Shown: positions 61,142 to 64,000 of the stretch, piece after piece | Position numbering within the stretch: the stretch's first letter is position 1 | How the letters are laid out: each line of letters opens with the position of its first letter | Source of the DNA: Curtobacterium sp. MCBD17_032 | Lineage (GTDB): Bacteria > Actinomycetota > Actinomycetes > Actinomycetales > Microbacteriaceae | Assembly: GCF_003234855.1 (NCBI RefSeq) | Contig: NZ_QKTO01000002.1 | Span: 310,001 to 374,000 of the forward strand | DNA length: 64,000 bases | Direction of reading: 5' to 3' | Translations under genes and position numbers: made by a program | The notes under the pieces: generated by a model | Told to the model about the DNA's origin: nothing | Database searches by the model: none | The model's input: the letters and a program-made list of their open reading frames with translations, nothing else

Positions 61142-61756
61142 TCAGCGGGCGGCGGCCGCCGGTTCGGCGGCGAGTGCCACCATCTCGGCGACGACCGCGC
61201 GGAGGCGGACCGCCAGCTCGGCCTGGGACCGGACGGAGAAGCGGTGCGCCGCCTCGGACAGCGCCGACATGACCAGGGCGACCGCCGTGCGCGCCGTGTC
61301 CTCGTCGGTCCGGGTGGTCACCGCGGCGACGAGGGACTGTCGGGACTCGGCCATCCAGCGCATGACCATCGAGGTCATCTCGGGGCGACGGACCAGGAGC
61401 TCCTTCGCCCGGGCCCGGTCGGCGGAGAGCGGGACCGTCTCCGCGACCAGGGTGCAGACGTCGTCCACCAGCCGGCCGTCGGCGGCGGCGAACCGGTCCC
61501 GCACCGCGTCCGGCACCTCGACGGTGTCGAGTCCGATCGCCGCGTGCGCCTTCGACGAGAAGTAGTTGAAGAACGTGCGGGGCGAGACGTCGGCGTCCGC
61601 GCAGATCTGTTCGACGGTGACCCCGTCCAGCCCCTGCTCGGTGACGCGGGTGAGGGCTGCGTCGTGGATCGCCTGACGGGTCTGCTGCTTCTTGCGCTCG
61701 CGGAGCGTGCACGGCTCGGTGCCGTCGGGGTGTGCGGGTGCTGCCGTGGTGCTCAC
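61142..61756 (-). CDS. TetR family transcriptional regulator
   Basis: This 204-residue protein starts at GTG 61756 behind GGAGG. The N-terminal HTH (about 22-65; RERKKQQTRQAIHDAALTRV, VTVEQICADADVSPRTFFNY) is a clear TetR domain, and the C-terminal ligand domain is all helical. It lies 85 bases downstream of the DHA2 exporter in the same direction, so they probably form one operon with the regulator controlling its own transporter. The palindrome before the paralogous exporter at 13936 is another possible target. Confidence 0.9.
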   Translation of the reverse strand: MSTTAAPAHPDGTEPCTLRERKKQQTRQAIHDAALTRVTEQGLDGVTVEQICADADVSPRTFFNYFSSKAHAAIGLDTVEVPDAVRDRFAAADGRLVDDVCTLVAETVPLSADRARAKELLVRRPEMTSMVMRWMAESRQSLVAAVTTRTDEDTARTAVALVMSALSEAAHRFSVRSQAELAVRLRAVVAEMVALAAEPAAAAR

Positions 61757-61841
61757 GGGGCGACCTCCGGTGGGGGAGAGACGGGGGTGGGCCGCCCGCA
61801 CACCGCCGAGGGGACGGCGAGTGGACGGGCGGCCCGGGTGG

Positions 61842-63986
61842 TCACCGACGCTGGGTCGGCGTGGAGCCGGTCATCGGACCGGTGAAGGAGCCGGCCTCGG
61901 CGGCGGCGAGACCGGCCTCGGACTCGAGCTGTGCCTGCGCGGACATGTCCGCCTGCTCCTGCAGGGCCGAACGCTGCCGCAGCGGCGGGACCTTGAAGAA
62001 CCAGGTGAGCACGAAGGCGAGCAGGATCACGCCGAGTCCGACCCAGTAGATCGCGACGGACGAGGCGTTGAAGCCGGCCATGAACGGGCGGGTCAGGCGG
62101 CTGTCGGCGCCGGTCAGGAACGAGGTGTCGTTCGTGGCCGATGCACTCGAGTCGTCGTTCGCGCCCTGCTCGATCTGCTTCGCGAGGTCCGGGACGACCT
62201 GGTCGACCCAGTAGGTGCGCTGACCGGCGTCCGTCCAGTCGACGGCGAGCTTCCCGTCCACGACGCTGGCGTGCGCCTGGTCGGCGGCGGTCGCGAGCGC
62301 GGCGGCCTCGGCCTGCGGGGTGGCGTCGGCGACCTGCTGCGCGATGACGGTCTCGGCGGCGGCTGCGGGGAGCGCGCCGGCGGCGACCTGCGCCTGGACG
62401 GCGGCGGTGACCTGCTCGGTGACCGCCTGGTCGGCGGCCTGTTTCGCCGCGGTCGTCCCGCGTGCCAGGCCGGAGCCGATGCTGTCCTGGATCGGGGTGA
62501 CGATCGGGTCCCAGATCTGGTCCATCACGCCCTGGTTCGCCTTCGCACTGGCGACCCGCGGGTCGAGTGCCGCGTCGAGTGCCGACGTCAGGTCGGCCTT
62601 GTCCGCCGTCGCGTGGACGATGTTCGTCGGCATCACCGAGAACAGGATCGACAGGAGCACGGCGGTGCCGAGCGTGCCGCCGATCTGCCGGAAGAACGTG
62701 GCCGACGACGTGGCGACGCCCATGTCCCGGGCCTCGACGGACCCCTGCGACGCGAGCGTGAGGGACTGCATGACCGAACCGAGGCCGAGACCGATGAGGA
62801 ACATGCCGATCATGAGGAACCAGAGCGGCTTGTCGATCGTCATGAAGGTCAGGACGACGTAGCCGGCGGACACCAGGAACGTGCCGATGACGGGGAAGAT
62901 CCGGTAGCGACCGACACGGGCGACGATCTGACCCGATGTGATCGACGCGATCATCAGCCCGCCGACGAGCGGCAGCGTGGCGAACCCGGACTCGGTCGGG
63001 GTCAGGCCGACGACGATCTGCAGGTAGAGCGGGATGGTCAGCATGGCGCCGAACATCGCGAAGCCGACCAGGAACCCGATGACGGTCGCCATCGAGAACG
63101 TGCCCGAGCGGAAGAGCTTGAGCGGGATGATCGCCGCGTCGCCCATCTTCGACTCGATGAGCAGCAGTGCGACGAGACCGACCGCGCCGATCACGTAGCT
63201 CGCGATCGCGGCCGGAGAGCCCCAGCCCCAGGTGCGGCCCTGCTCGGCGACGAGCAGCAGCGGGACGAGCGTGACGATGACCGCGGTCGCGCCCCACCAG
63301 TCCACGACCGGCTTGTCCTTCGTGTCGTGCACCTTCGGCAGGTGCAGGAAGACGATCACCATCACGAGCGCGGCGATGCCGATCGGCACGTTGATGAGGA
63401 GCACCCAGCGCCAACCGGTGATGAAGAGGATCTCGGACGCACCGGCGAGCAGGCCGCCGATGAGCGGGCCGATCACCGAGGAGATGCCGAAGACGGCGAG
63501 GAAGTAGCCCTGGTACTTGGCGCGCTCGCGCGGGGCGAGGATGTCGCCCATGATCGCCAGCGGCAGGGACATGAGCGCACCGGCGCCGATGCCCTGCACG
63601 GCACGGAAGGCCGCGAGCATGAGCATCGACGTGGACATCGACGAGAGCACGGCGCCGAGGATGAACACCACGATGCCGAAGATGTAGAGCGGACGGCGGC
63701 CGAAGACGTCGGAGAGCTTGCCGTAGATCGGCGTCGCGATCGTCGACGTGATGAGGTACGCGGTCGTGACCCAGGCCTGCTGGTCGAGGCCGTGCAGGTC
63801 GTCACCGATGGTGCGGATCGCGGTGCCGAAGACGGTCTGTCCGAGCGAGGACAGGAACATGCCCGCCATGAGGCCGTAGATGACGAGCAGGATCTGCCGG
63901 TGGGTCATCAGGGGTTGCTGGCCGGGCGCGCCAGCGGTCGTGGCGTGCCCGTCCTGCACCGGGGTCGCTGCGGTGGCTGTTGACAA
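61842..63986 (-). CDS. DHA2-family MFS drug exporter (second copy)
   Basis: This 714-residue protein starts at TTG 63986, six bases after AAGAAGGA. The 14-TM layout matches the exporter at 11459: SSLGQTVFGTAIRTIGDDL (lacking the usual Asp of LDQTI), motif A GKLSDVFGRRP, and motif C VFGISSVIGPLIGG. It shares the long Ala/Gln-rich extracytoplasmic stretch between the last two helices (about 180 residues), but has a shorter C-terminal tail (about 50). The TetR gene follows. It probably exports drugs or amphiphiles. Confidence 0.9.
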   Translation of the reverse strand: MSTATAATPVQDGHATTAGAPGQQPLMTHRQILLVIYGLMAGMFLSSLGQTVFGTAIRTIGDDLHGLDQQAWVTTAYLITSTIATPIYGKLSDVFGRRPLYIFGIVVFILGAVLSSMSTSMLMLAAFRAVQGIGAGALMSLPLAIMGDILAPRERAKYQGYFLAVFGISSVIGPLIGGLLAGASEILFITGWRWVLLINVPIGIAALVMVIVFLHLPKVHDTKDKPVVDWWGATAVIVTLVPLLLVAEQGRTWGWGSPAAIASYVIGAVGLVALLLIESKMGDAAIIPLKLFRSGTFSMATVIGFLVGFAMFGAMLTIPLYLQIVVGLTPTESGFATLPLVGGLMIASITSGQIVARVGRYRIFPVIGTFLVSAGYVVLTFMTIDKPLWFLMIGMFLIGLGLGSVMQSLTLASQGSVEARDMGVATSSATFFRQIGGTLGTAVLLSILFSVMPTNIVHATADKADLTSALDAALDPRVASAKANQGVMDQIWDPIVTPIQDSIGSGLARGTTAAKQAADQAVTEQVTAAVQAQVAAGALPAAAAETVIAQQVADATPQAEAAALATAADQAHASVVDGKLAVDWTDAGQRTYWVDQVVPDLAKQIEQGANDDSSASATNDTSFLTGADSRLTRPFMAGFNASSVAIYWVGLGVILLAFVLTWFFKVPPLRQRSALQEQADMSAQAQLESEAGLAAAEAGSFTGPMTGSTPTQRR

Positions 63987-64000
63987 TGGGGGTCCTTCTT

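Overview
The window is about 70% G+C throughout, with NNC/NNG codons, many GTG and one TTG start, and four-base stop/start overlaps (ATGA, GTGA). This fits a high-GC actinobacterium. The gene content (Asp23/DUF6286 envelope-stress operon, DUF1684, DUF1023 hydrolase, PLDc_N protein, 6C RNA, permuted lipoate ligase) suggests Microbacteriaceae, most likely a Curtobacterium-like plant or soil bacterium. The genus is inference. I saw no rRNA, prophage, insertion sequence or CRISPR array.

Layout. 1-7.6 kb: partial MFS exporter with MarR, SDR, acetamidase-type hydrolase, a deletion remnant of a phosphate transporter, two convergent alpha/beta hydrolases, a 6C small RNA, and lipoate ligase. 7.6-11.4 kb: acetyltransferase, a frameshifted DNA methyltransferase, and a DUF1023 hydrolase/lipoprotein pair. 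11.4-19.3 kb: 14-TM drug exporter behind a palindromic operator, phosphoglucomutase, and a glycosyltransferase/DUF2064/methyltransferase operon. 19.5-24.4 kb: sugar epimerase and MTA phosphorylase, divergent from a moeA-moaC-mogA-like-moaE molybdenum-cofactor operon. 24.5-31 kb: small membrane proteins, ABC-F ATPase, MarR, tRNA-Gln and a patch of decayed or accessory genes. 31.5-37.6 kb: an exopolysaccharide operon. 37.8-43.7 kb: DUF1684 and a complete peptide/nickel-type ABC importer. 43.7-46 kb: GNAT, VOC, WYL regulator and small proteins. 46-54 kb: secreted GH2-like and GH43 glycosidases, DUF427, Nei-type glycosylase, GMC oxidoreductase and a chimeric hydrolase. 54.3-57.6 kb: envelope-stress operon and small stress proteins. 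57.6-64 kb: two AraC regulators, small ORFs, TetR, and a second 14-TM exporter paralogous to the first.

The most system-like feature is 31.6-37.6 kb. A processive GT2 synthase with hyaluronan/cellulose-synthase motifs, two membrane-anchored right-handed beta-helix proteins and a UDP-glucose 6-dehydrogenase look like a complete module. It would make UDP-glucuronate, polymerise it, and modify the polymer outside the cell. A leader with several hairpins precedes it.

Other notable points are a 6C RNA on the minus strand near 5.9 kb, and a family of GGGAGGCCCG/CGGGCCTCCC inverted repeats used as intergenic terminator-like elements. Three genes show decay: pit remnant, a methyltransferase broken at its catalytic motif, and a hydrolase fused to a foreign tail. 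One AraC protein carries an extra half DNA-binding domain. Coordinates come from reading the sequence directly. Family names come from recognised motifs, not from searches.
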